Shown: piece after piece, positions 53,209 through 62,235 of the stretch
Layout of the letters: each line of letters opens with the position of its first letter
Position numbering within the stretch: position 1 is the first letter of the stretch
Assembly (NCBI RefSeq): GCF_003634015.1
Contig: NZ_RBII01000001.1
Coordinates: 682,001-746,000, forward strand
DNA length: 64,000 bases
Reading direction: 5' to 3'
Source: Litorimonas taeanensis
GTDB taxonomy: Bacteria; Pseudomonadota; Alphaproteobacteria; Caulobacterales; Maricaulaceae
The notes under the pieces: model-generated
Database searches by the model: none
Told to the model about the DNA's origin: nothing
The model's input: only the letters and a program-made list of their open reading frames with translations
Position numbers and translations under genes: made by a program

Positions 53209-54876
53209 TTAAAGATTAAAGAAGTCAGGTACAACTCCACCAAAACCAGCATCTTTATTCTCTGGCAAACCATTTCTGTCACGTGATTTTTGTTTGTTTC
53301 TGTCCTGACGTGACTGATTTGAACTCGTTTTTTTCTTATTGGCGCTATTGTTACGTCGTGAGTTTGAAGGCTTTTCTTTTGCCCCGTTATTGCTATCCAG
53401 ATGCGTTAAATCTTTTTCTTCTGAATTCTTTGCTTCTATTTTGTCGTCTGTTGTCGAAACTTTTCGCGGTGCTTTACGTCTCGATGATTTAGGTTTGCTT
53501 GATGTATCCGTTTTAACGGATTCTATTTTTGCGCCTTCCGTGTTCGAGGCTTGACTGTTAGCTTGTTTGCTATCCTCTGACTTATTACGAGAAGGTCGAT
53601 TACCCCGATCAGTTCGGCCTCGATTGTTTCGAGTTCCTTTTTTATCGCTTCGTCCCCGTGATTGACGGCGTCCGCCGTCCTTAGGGAAGTCTTCTATACC
53701 CGGGACTTCAATTTCTTCGATAGAATCCACCTTAATAAGGTCAAGAATATCTTGATAGTTACGCTCATCTAGACGCGCAACAAGCATAACCGTATCGCCT
53801 TCACGGCCTGCACGACCTGTTCGGCCAATACGATGGACATAGTCTTCAGAATGGTTGGGAACATCATAATTGAAAACATGACTAACCGTGGGTACATCAA
53901 GGCCACGCGCAGCCACATCACTCGCCACTAAGAATTTAATTTCACCATTTTTGAATGACTCCAAAGTCTCTGTACGTAAGGATTGTGCTAAGTCCCCATG
54001 AATCGGCGCTGCAGACTTTCCATGAACGGAAAGAGATTTGGCGACGATGTCGACATCTTTTTTGCGGTTGCAGAATATAATGCCATTATCGACATCTTCT
54101 TGGTCTATTATCCATCTTAACGCTGTCCGCTTTTGTTTCGGATCTGAGGAGGGCATGCGGATAATCCGCTGACGTACTGTTTCAGCCGTTGTTGACTGGC
54201 GCGCCACTTGGATGGTGACAGGCTGGTGAAGAAATTGGTCAACCAGCCGTTTAATTTCATTTGGCATAGTCGCCGAGAAGAACAGTACCTGACGCGTAAA
54301 TGGCGTTAACTTAAATATCTTTTCGATATCAGGTATGAACCCCATATCAAGCATACGATCTGCTTCATCAACGACAAGCGTTTGAACACCTGTCATTAAA
54401 ATCTTACCTCGTTCAAATTGATCCAACAGTCGACCAGGGGTGGCAATTAGAATGTCCACTCCCTTCATCAACTTTTTGTCTTGCTCTGCAAAAGAAACGC
54501 CGCCTATCAAAAGGGCCATTTCTAGTTTTAAATATTTTCCATAAAGTTCGACATTTTCTGCCGCCTGTGCCGCTAATTCACGAGTGGGGCAAATGATAAG
54601 GCATCTTGGCATGCGTGCGCGTGCGCGGCCTTTTGAGAGCTTATGTAATGTCGGTAGAGTAAAGGCTCCTGTTTTCCCTGTGCCAGTTTGAGCTATGCCC
54701 AAAACGTCACGTTGCTGCAACGCAGCAGGAATAGCGCGCGCCTGAATAGGCGTCGGCTTCTCATAGCCCATATCATCAAGGGCTTTGAGAATTTTAGGGG
54801 CCAAGCCTAACGCTTTGAAAGTTACGTCAACGGCTTCGTCCGCAGGGACTTCTGTGATATCTTCGGAGGCGCTCAA
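53209..54876 (-). CDS. DEAD-box ATP-dependent RNA helicase
   Basis: A 555-residue RNA helicase. Core: PTPIQARAIP (Q motif), AQTGTGKT (I), PTRELAAQAA (Ia), VVDEADRMLDMGF (II), FFSATMP (III), and HRIGRTGRAGREGD (VI). A basic, low-complexity tail of about 140 residues (Arg/Lys/Ser/Asn) follows, like the RNA-binding tails of RhlE/CsdA relatives. It starts at TTG 54876; a stop codon lies three codons upstream and the family needs the whole N-terminus, so TTG is likely right. The 5' leader contains a GCGGG/CCCGC hairpin at 54904-54918. Confidence 0.92.
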   Translation of the reverse strand: MSASEDITEVPADEAVDVTFKALGLAPKILKALDDMGYEKPTPIQARAIPAALQQRDVLGIAQTGTGKTGAFTLPTLHKLSKGRARARMPRCLIICPTRELAAQAAENVELYGKYLKLEMALLIGGVSFAEQDKKLMKGVDILIATPGRLLDQFERGKILMTGVQTLVVDEADRMLDMGFIPDIEKIFKLTPFTRQVLFFSATMPNEIKRLVDQFLHQPVTIQVARQSTTAETVRQRIIRMPSSDPKQKRTALRWIIDQEDVDNGIIFCNRKKDVDIVAKSLSVHGKSAAPIHGDLAQSLRTETLESFKNGEIKFLVASDVAARGLDVPTVSHVFNYDVPNHSEDYVHRIGRTGRAGREGDTVMLVARLDERNYQDILDLIKVDSIEEIEVPGIEDFPKDGGRRQSRGRSDKKGTRNNRGRTDRGNRPSRNKSEDSKQANSQASNTEGAKIESVKTDTSSKPKSSRRKAPRKVSTTDDKIEAKNSEEKDLTHLDSNNGAKEKPSNSRRNNSANKKKTSSNQSRQDRNKQKSRDRNGLPENKDAGFGGVVPDFFNL

Positions 54877-54997
54877 ACAGTGTCAACTTTTCGACGAAAT
54901 ACGGCGGGTTCGTCCCGCTTAATTCCGCGCAACATAGTCATGGATTATTCCACGTCAAGTCGTGAGACAATACAACAGGGCTGAACGGCTGAATCGT

Positions 54998-55636
54998 TCA
55001 AATTAAGGTCCTCACATCAATATTGCCTGTTTGAAACTTTGCTTCGCTTTGCAGAGCTTGTTTTAGATGTTTTTGGTATATCCTTCGCGGTATTTCAATT
55101 CCACCAAGGCTTGCTAGATGGGGCGTTAGAAACTGCGTATCTAATAATTGATAGCCCTGCTGATTTAGTGCTTTAACCAAACCAACAAGGGCGACTTTGC
55201 TTGCGTTGGTTCTACGTGAAACCATACTCTCTCCAAAAAAGGCCGCCCCAATGCTTACCCCGTATAAGCCCCCTATAAGTTTGTCATCCTCATAAACAGC
55301 CACTGAATAGGCATATCCTTTTTCATGCAAAGCAATATATAAACTCTCCAAACCGAAGCTAATCCACGTATCTTTTCGATCTTCAGCGAGTTCTGCGCAG
55401 AGTTCGATTACGGAAGCAAAATCCGCATTATATCGCACTGTCCAATCTGATTTGCGCATAAACTTTCTAAGCGATTTAGATATATGAAGTCCATCTAGAG
55501 GGATTACGCCGCGTAGTTCTGGGTCTAAGACAAAAACAGATGTGTCGTCCCGGGAATCTGACATAGGAAAAACGCCGTCTTTATAACACTGCAACAAAGC
55601 TTCGACGGCTGAGTTTAGATGCGTAGTTTCAGTCAT
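54998..55636 (-). CDS. aat: Leucyl/phenylalanyl-tRNA-protein transferase
   Basis: A 212-residue enzyme that adds Leu or Phe to N-terminal Lys/Arg of proteins, marking them for ClpSAP. Features: CYKDGVFPMSD near residue 17, WISFGLESLYIALHEKGYAYS, then VYEDDKLIGGLYGVSIGAAF, the family signature GESMVSRRTNASKVAL, and LLDTQFLTPHLASLGGIEI. It is the last gene of the carotenoid operon, with its ATG eight bases inside crtZ, an unusual position for aat. A TGAACG/CGTTCA stem overlaps its stop. Confidence 0.92.
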   Translation of the reverse strand: MTETTHLNSAVEALLQCYKDGVFPMSDSRDDTSVFVLDPELRGVIPLDGLHISKSLRKFMRKSDWTVRYNADFASVIELCAELAEDRKDTWISFGLESLYIALHEKGYAYSVAVYEDDKLIGGLYGVSIGAAFFGESMVSRRTNASKVALVGLVKALNQQGYQLLDTQFLTPHLASLGGIEIPRRIYQKHLKQALQSEAKFQTGNIDVRTLI

Positions 55637-56132
55637 GATTGCCGTTTTGCATTGAGTCTTTTGGCGTGTGTGTCTTTTTCAACTGCGCCTTAAGCTTTCG
55701 GATGTCTTGCGCATATAAAAACCCATAAGACACAGCACCCTCACGCGTATGCACTGCGTGATGTAGTCTATGGGCCTGTACAAGACGCTTTAGATATCCG
55801 TTGGGCGTGCGGATATATACGGGCCACCTTCGATGCACCAAACCATCATGCACAATGCCATACAGCACGCCATAAACAGTCAACCCAAGAGCGACCATCC
55901 AAATAACGGGGTGCCCCATAGACCCAATTATGAATAAAGTTGCAGCAATAAAACTAAAGCAAATTGTATAAAGGTCATTTTTTTCAAATGGGCCCTTTGT
56001 TTCAATGTGATGGCTTTCATGCCACCTCCATCCAAGGCGGCCATGCATGATGAATTTATGAACTATCCAGGCGAAAGCCTCCATCCCAATTACGCTCACA
56101 GTAAGAATCAATAAAGCGGTAAGCCAATTCAT
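55629..56132 (-). CDS. crtZ: Beta-carotene 3-hydroxylase (CrtZ type)
   Basis: A 167-residue inner-membrane di-iron hydroxylase that adds 3-OH groups to beta-ionone rings, giving zeaxanthin or, after ketolation, astaxanthin. His motifs: HKFIMHG near residue 25, WHESHH near 37, HDGLVH near 95 and HRLHH near 117. Length and four membrane segments are normal for CrtZ. It overlaps crtW by four bases (ATGA) and aat by eight. Confidence 0.93.
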   Translation of the reverse strand: MNWLTALLILTVSVIGMEAFAWIVHKFIMHGRLGWRWHESHHIETKGPFEKNDLYTICFSFIAATLFIIGSMGHPVIWMVALGLTVYGVLYGIVHDGLVHRRWPVYIRTPNGYLKRLVQAHRLHHAVHTREGAVSYGFLYAQDIRKLKAQLKKTHTPKDSMQNGNHD

Positions 56133-56872
56133 GTGTTTGTGGCCTTATGGTTTTTTCTAAGTGGCAGTCTCCACCAAGGCTCGTGTGGATAAAGGTGATG
56201 TTCGTGATGATAACCAAAATGAAAACATGTCAAAAGGGAGAGCAAACGGGGATAGTTATTACTACGGGCGTTATGATGATCAGAAAACGCCGTTCTTTGT
56301 CTGTGCGTAAGATAAGTGCCGAAATAAAACAGCTGAACGGATGACAACAATGCGGGGATAGCCCACATCACGATCGTATTTAAATAGCTAGCCTTCAAGA
56401 CAAAGAGATAGATTAAGGTAAAGGTTATGAGTGTTAAGACCTGTCGCAACCCAAAATATTGCCGGAAAAACTTAAAGTACCAAGGCCAAAAATCATGAGG
56501 GTTTTTAGAATGAAAGTCTGGATCCTTTGAGGAACCAGAGTATCTATGATGGTCAAGGTGAGCATGTTTAAGCGTGGTCCAGTTAAACCCAGCGTAAATG
56601 AACAGAATAACGTGACCAACGACGCTGTTGAATTTTGGATGTCTCGGAAATAATGAGCCGTGCATAGTGTCATGCGCGACAATAAACACGCCTGTATATA
56701 GCCAGCACTGTAATGTAATCAGGCCAAGAGTTTGCCATAATGGCGCGTTTAAGTCGTGGACGAAGACGCTGTAGAGGTGCACGCACATCCAAGCAGAGAC
56801 AATGATAAAGGCTAAACCAAGGCCATAGAGCCAATTATACGGCTTTCGACTTATGACATGCGCCTTACTCAA
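56129..56872 (-). CDS. crtW: Beta-carotene 4-ketolase (CrtW type)
   Basis: A 247-residue membrane desaturase-fold ketolase that puts 4-keto groups on beta-ionone rings (echinenone, canthaxanthin; astaxanthin with CrtZ). His boxes: FIVAHDTMHGSLFP near residue 64, HAHLDHHRYSG near 102, and HFGYHHEHHLYPHEPWWRLP near 222, the tail being a CrtW hallmark. TTG start at 56872, immediately after the permease stop (TGA-TTG). GAGAAG lies upstream within the permease end. Confidence 0.92.
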   Translation of the reverse strand: MSKAHVISRKPYNWLYGLGLAFIIVSAWMCVHLYSVFVHDLNAPLWQTLGLITLQCWLYTGVFIVAHDTMHGSLFPRHPKFNSVVGHVILFIYAGFNWTTLKHAHLDHHRYSGSSKDPDFHSKNPHDFWPWYFKFFRQYFGLRQVLTLITFTLIYLFVLKASYLNTIVMWAIPALLSSVQLFYFGTYLTHRQRTAFSDHHNARSNNYPRLLSLLTCFHFGYHHEHHLYPHEPWWRLPLRKNHKATNT

Positions 56873-57976
56873 TCAGCTTCTCATTAATTTGTAAGTAATA
56901 ATACTCGTCGTTAAAAATAGCACGATAGACGAAATATAGATAACACCAAAAATTGGCAAAATATCTAAGGCCGATTGCCCTCGCTGCAGAAGACCATAAT
57001 ACCCCTCTATGACCCAATAATTTGGCGTAATCATTCCTGCATCTTGGAGCCAGCTTGGCATCATGAAACGAGGGACCATGGATCCGCCGATTGCAGCAAA
57101 CAACAAAACGATAAAAGTAGAAACGGAATGCATTTGGGACTGCGTGCTGCAAAGTGAAGCCGTAAAGAGTGCTAAGGCCGAAGAAAGCAGTGCCGCACCG
57201 AATGACATGAGCGTTAGCGAGCCAATTAGAGACAATACTTCTAATTCAAAAAAAATGGCCGCAACAGCGATAATCGTCAAGCTCTGTATAAACCCTATAA
57301 GCGTCAAGAACAATAATTTACCCGCCAACATTAACAGGCTTCCTTTTAAACCGACCATCAAGCGTTCTGACAAGCCTGAGCGACGCTCTTCTATTGATAT
57401 TGCGGCCCCTTGCATAGCTGCGAACATCAAAAACAAAATAGCGGTCGCGCCGACATAATAAGTCACCGACTTATCTAAACGATCAGAGCCCTCACGTGCC
57501 GGCATCGCCGTCAAGGTTGTAAACAAACTGTTTTGTGAGTTTCCGCTCAGAGATTCAACCTCATTGGCCTCACTTAAAATTTGACGAAGTTGCCCTTTCA
57601 CAACTGATGTGGCGACCTTACGGTTTGGGTCTTCGAAAATAGTAAAATGAGGGTAGGGGGCATTTTCGTGAATGATGAGCCCAATGTCCACATCTCCTAG
57701 ACGCACTTGTTTCTTAATATCTTCGGCGTCCCAATTGTCATTTGTGATAACCTCAAAAGCAGCACTTTCATGTATCGCCTTTGACAGTTGAGATGCGAGT
57801 TGAGAGTTATCATCTACCAAAAGGCCAACTCTTAAATCTAACTCACCGCCTGATGCGGTCGAGAATATAGCCGCGAAAACTGCAAAAATAAAACCAGGTA
57901 GTAGAAAAGCCAAGACGAGCGCGCCTTTATCGCGCCATAACCGCAAAGCCATAGTTTTCATCACAGCGTAAATCAT
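56873..57976 (-). CDS. ABC-2 type transporter permease
   Basis: A 367-residue inner-membrane permease: one N-terminal membrane segment (ALVLAFLLPGFIFAVFAAIF), a large extracytoplasmic domain (about 45-190) and five C-terminal segments, as in YhfN/YadH-like ABC-2 exporters with a soluble loop. No substrate can be read. The ATG overlaps the ATPase stop (ATGA) and its stop abuts the crtW start. The setting between crtE and crtW suggests a role in moving an isoprenoid, carotenoid or a membrane lipid, which is inference. Confidence 0.88.
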   Translation of the reverse strand: MIYAVMKTMALRLWRDKGALVLAFLLPGFIFAVFAAIFSTASGGELDLRVGLLVDDNSQLASQLSKAIHESAAFEVITNDNWDAEDIKKQVRLGDVDIGLIIHENAPYPHFTIFEDPNRKVATSVVKGQLRQILSEANEVESLSGNSQNSLFTTLTAMPAREGSDRLDKSVTYYVGATAILFLMFAAMQGAAISIEERRSGLSERLMVGLKGSLLMLAGKLLFLTLIGFIQSLTIIAVAAIFFELEVLSLIGSLTLMSFGAALLSSALALFTASLCSTQSQMHSVSTFIVLLFAAIGGSMVPRFMMPSWLQDAGMITPNYWVIEGYYGLLQRGQSALDILPIFGVIYISSIVLFLTTSIITYKLMRS

Positions 57977-58917
57977 TGTGATGTCTCTAAAAGGGTAAAC
58001 AAGTCTGTTATATCAGGCCTGTCAAAGGAAACACTTCGGACATGTTCCTTTTGCTCACCAAGTGCAAGATTAAGATCTTTGATAAATAAGGACTCCTGCC
58101 TTGACGTTTCAGTAGTCCACTGTGTCTTAGCAACATTACTTGGCACAAACTTGAATGTTCTCAGGATGTTTTTAACAGACGGGCTTGGTAGAGAACTCAG
58201 TTTTAGATTAACTTTGAGCTTAGCTTCGAAATGAGATAACAGAATCTTTCTTGGGCTATCAAAGGCAAAGCATTCCCCGTGTTGCAATATCAATAGTTTG
58301 TCACACAAAGATTCGATGAGCTCCAATTCATGGCTCACTAAAATGACGACTTTGCCTTGCTTGGCAATTTTCCATGCTAAATGATAAACCGACTCCCTAG
58401 CAGGCGTATCAATACCAGCGGTAGGTTCATCAAAAATAATGATTGATGGATCGTGCATTATCGCTGCCGCAACATTTAACCTGCGTTTCATTCCGCCTGA
58501 AAGAGACGATACAAGGCTATTCGCCTTATTTGTCAAACCAACGGTTTGTAAGGCTTCTTGAACCCGTTCTTTGCGATGTCTGTTTTTCACCCCTATCATG
58601 CGTGCAAGGACGTCTAAATTCTCCTGTGCAGTTAAGTAAGGATAGAGGCCAATGTCTTGGGGTACGAGACCGATAAGATTGCGGCGGTCTTGTCTTTGCT
58701 TTATCGGGTGACCTTCAATTAATATTCGCCCCTGCGATTGAACGTGTCCACATAAAGCTTTGATAAAACTTGTCTTGCCAGCGCCGTTGGGGCCGATAAC
58801 CCCTATAAGTTCACCAGTTTCAACATCCAAAGACAAGCTTTTGACAGCTTGATAGGCCCCATAAGAAACAGATAATTCTGAAACAGATAAGGCCGGGCTG
58901 TAAGGTCCATTCACCAC
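57973..58917 (-). CDS. ABC transporter ATP-binding protein
   Basis: A 314-residue ATPase. Walker A GPNGAGKTS near residue 41, Q-loop LVPQDIGLY, signature SSLSGGMKRRLN, Walker B IIIFDEPTAGID, and H-loop LVSHELE. A C-terminal extension of about 80 residues follows, as in exporters of the ABC-2 class. GTG start at 58917 shares one base with the crtE TAG stop. It pairs with the permease gene immediately downstream. Confidence 0.92.
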   Translation of the reverse strand: MVNGPYSPALSVSELSVSYGAYQAVKSLSLDVETGELIGVIGPNGAGKTSFIKALCGHVQSQGRILIEGHPIKQRQDRRNLIGLVPQDIGLYPYLTAQENLDVLARMIGVKNRHRKERVQEALQTVGLTNKANSLVSSLSGGMKRRLNVAAAIMHDPSIIIFDEPTAGIDTPARESVYHLAWKIAKQGKVVILVSHELELIESLCDKLLILQHGECFAFDSPRKILLSHFEAKLKVNLKLSSLPSPSVKNILRTFKFVPSNVAKTQWTTETSRQESLFIKDLNLALGEQKEHVRSVSFDRPDITDLFTLLETSQ

Positions 58918-59894
58918 TACACTTGATTTAAAAATGCGAATTGTCGCTCAATCAACGCATCAAGCGCCGTCGCATTCTGCAATCCAGCTTTTTGTAAAGA
59001 AGATTTGGCGGAATCGAGATAAGAAAGTAGAGTCTTTTTGGAGTTTTTTGTACCTAAGAGTGCTAATATAGTTGTTTTGCCAATATCGCGACCCACAGAC
59101 TTTTCAGCTTCAACCTCCTTCATCTGAACATCTTTCAAGTCATCTAAGAGCTGAAAGGCTAAACCCAGATGATATGAAAAATCTTTTAGCTCTTCTTTTT
59201 GACCTACAGATAAATTAGTCAAAATAGCGGCGCTGTAGATAGCATATTCAAACAAGGCCCCGGTTTTAAGGTAGTTAAGACGTTCAACGTCCTGAAGATT
59301 ATTGTCAGGGCTATGATTAGCAAGGTCGGCCATTTGACCTGCGATTAGACCCGTAGAACCAACTGAATAAGACAGTAAATCAACTAATGCGACGCGTGTT
59401 TCAGGAATTATATTGTGTAGGCGCGACAAAACACCAAAGGCACGATTTAAAAGCGCCGTTGCGCTTAAAATGGCTGTGCTTTCATCAAAAGCTAAATGCG
59501 TTGTCGGCTGGTTGCGACGCAGTGCAGCATTGTCCATACAAGGTAAATCATCGAGTATCAGAGAGGCCGCGTGAACCATTTCGGCCACGCAACCTACATC
59601 TATAGAGGCTTTACGCAAGATTGGATCATTGGACGCGCCATGAGTTATCAGCACACATAATAACGGCCGAAAGCGTTTACCCGGAGAGAGCAGGGCGTGT
59701 CTTTGTGCCTCATGGAGGCGCACTGGCCAAGTTTTATCTGAGGGCACTAATTCGGTGAGGCGGGCCTCTATTGCAGCCTGAATAATGTCAACATCGGCGC
59801 TAGCATTCAAGGAATGGATATTTGACTGGGTATCGCTCACGCGGCTTGCCTCATTGCCATGTTTACACATAATAACATCAGTATTGTTTGGCAT
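58917..59894 (-). CDS. crtE: Polyprenyl synthetase family protein, probable geranylgeranyl diphosphate synthase (CrtE)
   Basis: An isoprenoid chain-elongating enzyme, 325 residues from the ATG at 59894 (a TTG at 59924 and an ATG at 59870 are alternatives). GKRFRPLL (IPP binding), first Asp-rich motif DDLPCMDN with RRNQPTTH, and second Asp-rich motif LLDDLKDVQ near residue 235 are intact. Motif spacing suits GGPP or FPP synthases; adjacency to crtW and crtZ favours GGPP for carotenoids. It is the first gene of a six-gene overlapping operon, 42 bases after the FAN1-fusion gene. Confidence 0.85.
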   Translation of the reverse strand: MPNNTDVIMCKHGNEASRVSDTQSNIHSLNASADVDIIQAAIEARLTELVPSDKTWPVRLHEAQRHALLSPGKRFRPLLCVLITHGASNDPILRKASIDVGCVAEMVHAASLILDDLPCMDNAALRRNQPTTHLAFDESTAILSATALLNRAFGVLSRLHNIIPETRVALVDLLSYSVGSTGLIAGQMADLANHSPDNNLQDVERLNYLKTGALFEYAIYSAAILTNLSVGQKEELKDFSYHLGLAFQLLDDLKDVQMKEVEAEKSVGRDIGKTTILALLGTKNSKKTLLSYLDSAKSSLQKAGLQNATALDALIERQFAFLNQV

Positions 59895-59943
59895 CTTAAA
59901 GGGTAAATTACTATTCAAAATCAAAAATAATGCCTCTTAATTC

Positions 59944-59958
59944 ATCAGTAAAACTGAT
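59944..59958. other. Small hairpin between the FAN1 fusion and crtE
   Basis: ATCAGT-AAA-ACTGAT, a perfect 6-bp stem without an adjacent T-run on the minus strand. It may be a weak terminator, so read-through from the upstream gene into the carotenoid operon is possible. Confidence 0.4.
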
Positions 59959-59966
59959 CCGAAGCC

Positions 59967-62189
59967 TCACTCGGTTTGAATGTCTATACGCTTATCATTC
60001 ACCATGTTTAATAATTCGGCGGCTGCCTTGGCGTCACAAAGCGCTCTATGATGTGCCTCTAAATCTATCTGAAATTCCAAGCAAAGGTTTTTAAGGCTGT
60101 AGGAAGGATAGCCAGGGTAAAGCTTTCTCATTGATGCGCAGGTGCAAATTTTGGGGTGTTTAAAATTACGATCTATCATCTGAAATTCAGATCTTATGAA
60201 GCCGTAGTCAAAGTTTACATTATGAGCCGCAAAAATTGCGTCCCCCATGAATTCCGTAAAACTATCTGCGATTTCGGCAAAGATAGGGGCGTCAGCCACC
60301 ATATTTTCGTCGATGCCGGTAATTCGTGTTATGTTTGATGGAATAGAACGTTGAGGATTAATAAGGCTTGACCACTCGCCAATAATTTCGCCATTTTGAA
60401 GTTTAACGGCCCCAATTTCGGTGACGCGATGTAGGCCTGGGCGGCCTCCCGTTGTTTCTACATCAACCACGACATAAACTTGGTCAGGATCAATATGCCA
60501 TTCAACACGAATGATATTAGCCGTAAATCCAGCGGCCTGTAATTGCCGCAACCGTGTCAATTGATTACGGCGCAATACATCCCCTTTGGCTTTGACTTCA
60601 ACAAATCGAGCTTCTCCGTGTTCAATCAGCATTAGATCTGGGAAACCATCTTTCGTTCTCATGAAATTCTGTGCCATGTGCCGTAACATTGAGACAAGCG
60701 CTGCTTTAGGAGCATGCCGCACCAATAGTTTGATACGCTCCACCGACTTGGGATCCCAATTAAAAACACCGTTTTTGGTGTTATGATGCTTTGTGATTGT
60801 TTTCAGCAAAGGCAACAGCGTTGACCCAGTTAAAGCCAAATCGCTTAGTTTACTTTCGATTGACTTCTTATGGTGTTGATAAAAACTATTTTTTTTGAGG
60901 CTTAAGGGTAAAGACCAAGCTTTTGGTGCTTCATCGGCATATATTTCATCCCAAAATAGAAGCCCGAAGAGGCTCAGCCATAACTGATTTTCTGTTCTAT
61001 ATGCTGCGAGGCCTTTTTTCTTGTAGTAATTTACCACGGCGCGCTCTGGCGCATGTCGGAATCCTTCATCCAAAAATATAGTATGACTTTCGCGCAATAA
61101 ATCCGTGACTTCGCTCGTGCGTTTCTTTTTAAATTTGCGAGCGTAAAAGTCATTCGCGAACGTATGCTCGTCATCGCTTTCCGGATTTTCAATCATCTCC
61201 TCAAGACGTTTTTGTACCCAATTCCGATCATCGTTTTCATTTCGGCGGTATCGAATGCGAACAACGCGTTCGTTGCAATTATCGCTATCACTCTGGGCGT
61301 AAAGGCCAAGTGCGGCCTCAATATTGCCTTTACGTTCAGATAGTCCTCCTAATTTTTGTAAAAGCTTACCGCGTTTAATTTTTGTTAGTTCATCCACAGG
61401 CCTAGGCCATAACTCCACTGTATCAATTAGGGTCTGTATCGAAGCTTGATCGTTGGCGCCTAAGCTAAATAAAGCTTTGGCATAAAAATAGGCGCATTTA
61501 GCTTGACTGTAATTGGTAAAGGCTAATTTGGGCGATACATTGCGGGTAGGGCGGACTACACCTAAAACGCCTAATGTTTTGGCCTGCAAACTGTTTTCAA
61601 TCCGTCCAAAGTACAGGAAAAGAAGGTACTGATAAGCCTTAAGTCTGGATTGCACCACAAAGCTATCGGAAATAAGCACGTCATCAAAATCTATGTGTTC
61701 TAAGCAAATGTCTATCAGTTTTGATTTCTTCCAAGACCGCCTGTATAATGTTTCACACAGACGCTCTTCAATCAATTGAACTAAATCTGGCTTTGTCATC
61801 GACAATAGAAAGTCTTTGAAATCAGAGCTCTCAACAGGTTTGACAAAGTTGTTTTGTAAGAGCGTGTCAAACTGTTCTGGGATGTTTTTGATTTCAACAT
61901 ACCGAAGATGGTACATATTGAAAATCTTTCCCTTTCGCCCAGCTATCCGGGCGTAGGTGCACTGCGCTTCAAAGGGCAGGGCATCGAAATCCTGTATGAA
62001 ACGCGTGTGTTCAGGTCCCATTAAATCTGTATATCGGGTACTAACATAAGTAAGCATGTCACAAAAATTTCTATGATAATAAAATTGGGGTAAATCTTTA
62101 ACCGACCAAGCTTGGCCCTTAGCAGCGCGTCGAAAGCGTCTTTGCTCGGCTTTGATGTAATTTTGAGCTTTCACGCTTAAACAACTCAC
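59967..62189 (-). CDS. FAN1-like VRR-NUC nuclease fused to a DnaQ-type 3'-5' exonuclease
   Basis: A 740-residue two-nuclease fusion. The first 570 residues look like a bacterial FAN1: long helical N-terminal part with TPR-like repeats, then ENQLWLSLFGLLFWDEIY (Glu400), GVFNWDP, and the VRR-NUC core GFPDLMLI (Asp518) and FVEVKAKGD (Glu531, Lys533). Residues 571-740 form a DEDDh exonuclease: VVDVETTGG (Asp576, Glu578), NFDYGF (Asp661), HHRALCDA (His714, Asp719). FAN1 enzymes unhook DNA interstrand crosslinks with 5' flap and exonuclease activity; a linked 3'-5' exonuclease would widen this. GTG start at 62189, no clear ribosome site. A LexA box lies 47 bases upstream. Confidence 0.85.
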   Translation of the reverse strand: MSCLSVKAQNYIKAEQRRFRRAAKGQAWSVKDLPQFYYHRNFCDMLTYVSTRYTDLMGPEHTRFIQDFDALPFEAQCTYARIAGRKGKIFNMYHLRYVEIKNIPEQFDTLLQNNFVKPVESSDFKDFLLSMTKPDLVQLIEERLCETLYRRSWKKSKLIDICLEHIDFDDVLISDSFVVQSRLKAYQYLLFLYFGRIENSLQAKTLGVLGVVRPTRNVSPKLAFTNYSQAKCAYFYAKALFSLGANDQASIQTLIDTVELWPRPVDELTKIKRGKLLQKLGGLSERKGNIEAALGLYAQSDSDNCNERVVRIRYRRNENDDRNWVQKRLEEMIENPESDDEHTFANDFYARKFKKKRTSEVTDLLRESHTIFLDEGFRHAPERAVVNYYKKKGLAAYRTENQLWLSLFGLLFWDEIYADEAPKAWSLPLSLKKNSFYQHHKKSIESKLSDLALTGSTLLPLLKTITKHHNTKNGVFNWDPKSVERIKLLVRHAPKAALVSMLRHMAQNFMRTKDGFPDLMLIEHGEARFVEVKAKGDVLRRNQLTRLRQLQAAGFTANIIRVEWHIDPDQVYVVVDVETTGGRPGLHRVTEIGAVKLQNGEIIGEWSSLINPQRSIPSNITRITGIDENMVADAPIFAEIADSFTEFMGDAIFAAHNVNFDYGFIRSEFQMIDRNFKHPKICTCASMRKLYPGYPSYSLKNLCLEFQIDLEAHHRALCDAKAAAELLNMVNDKRIDIQTE

Positions 62190-62235
62190 ACTTTATAACG
62201 GTTTTATCCCCAATGATATTCACAAACGCGAATGA

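Noticed and set aside
57063-57458. 131-codon frame antisense to the ABC permease
   Set aside because: It lacks a ribosome site and its composition is that of a mirrored membrane-protein gene.
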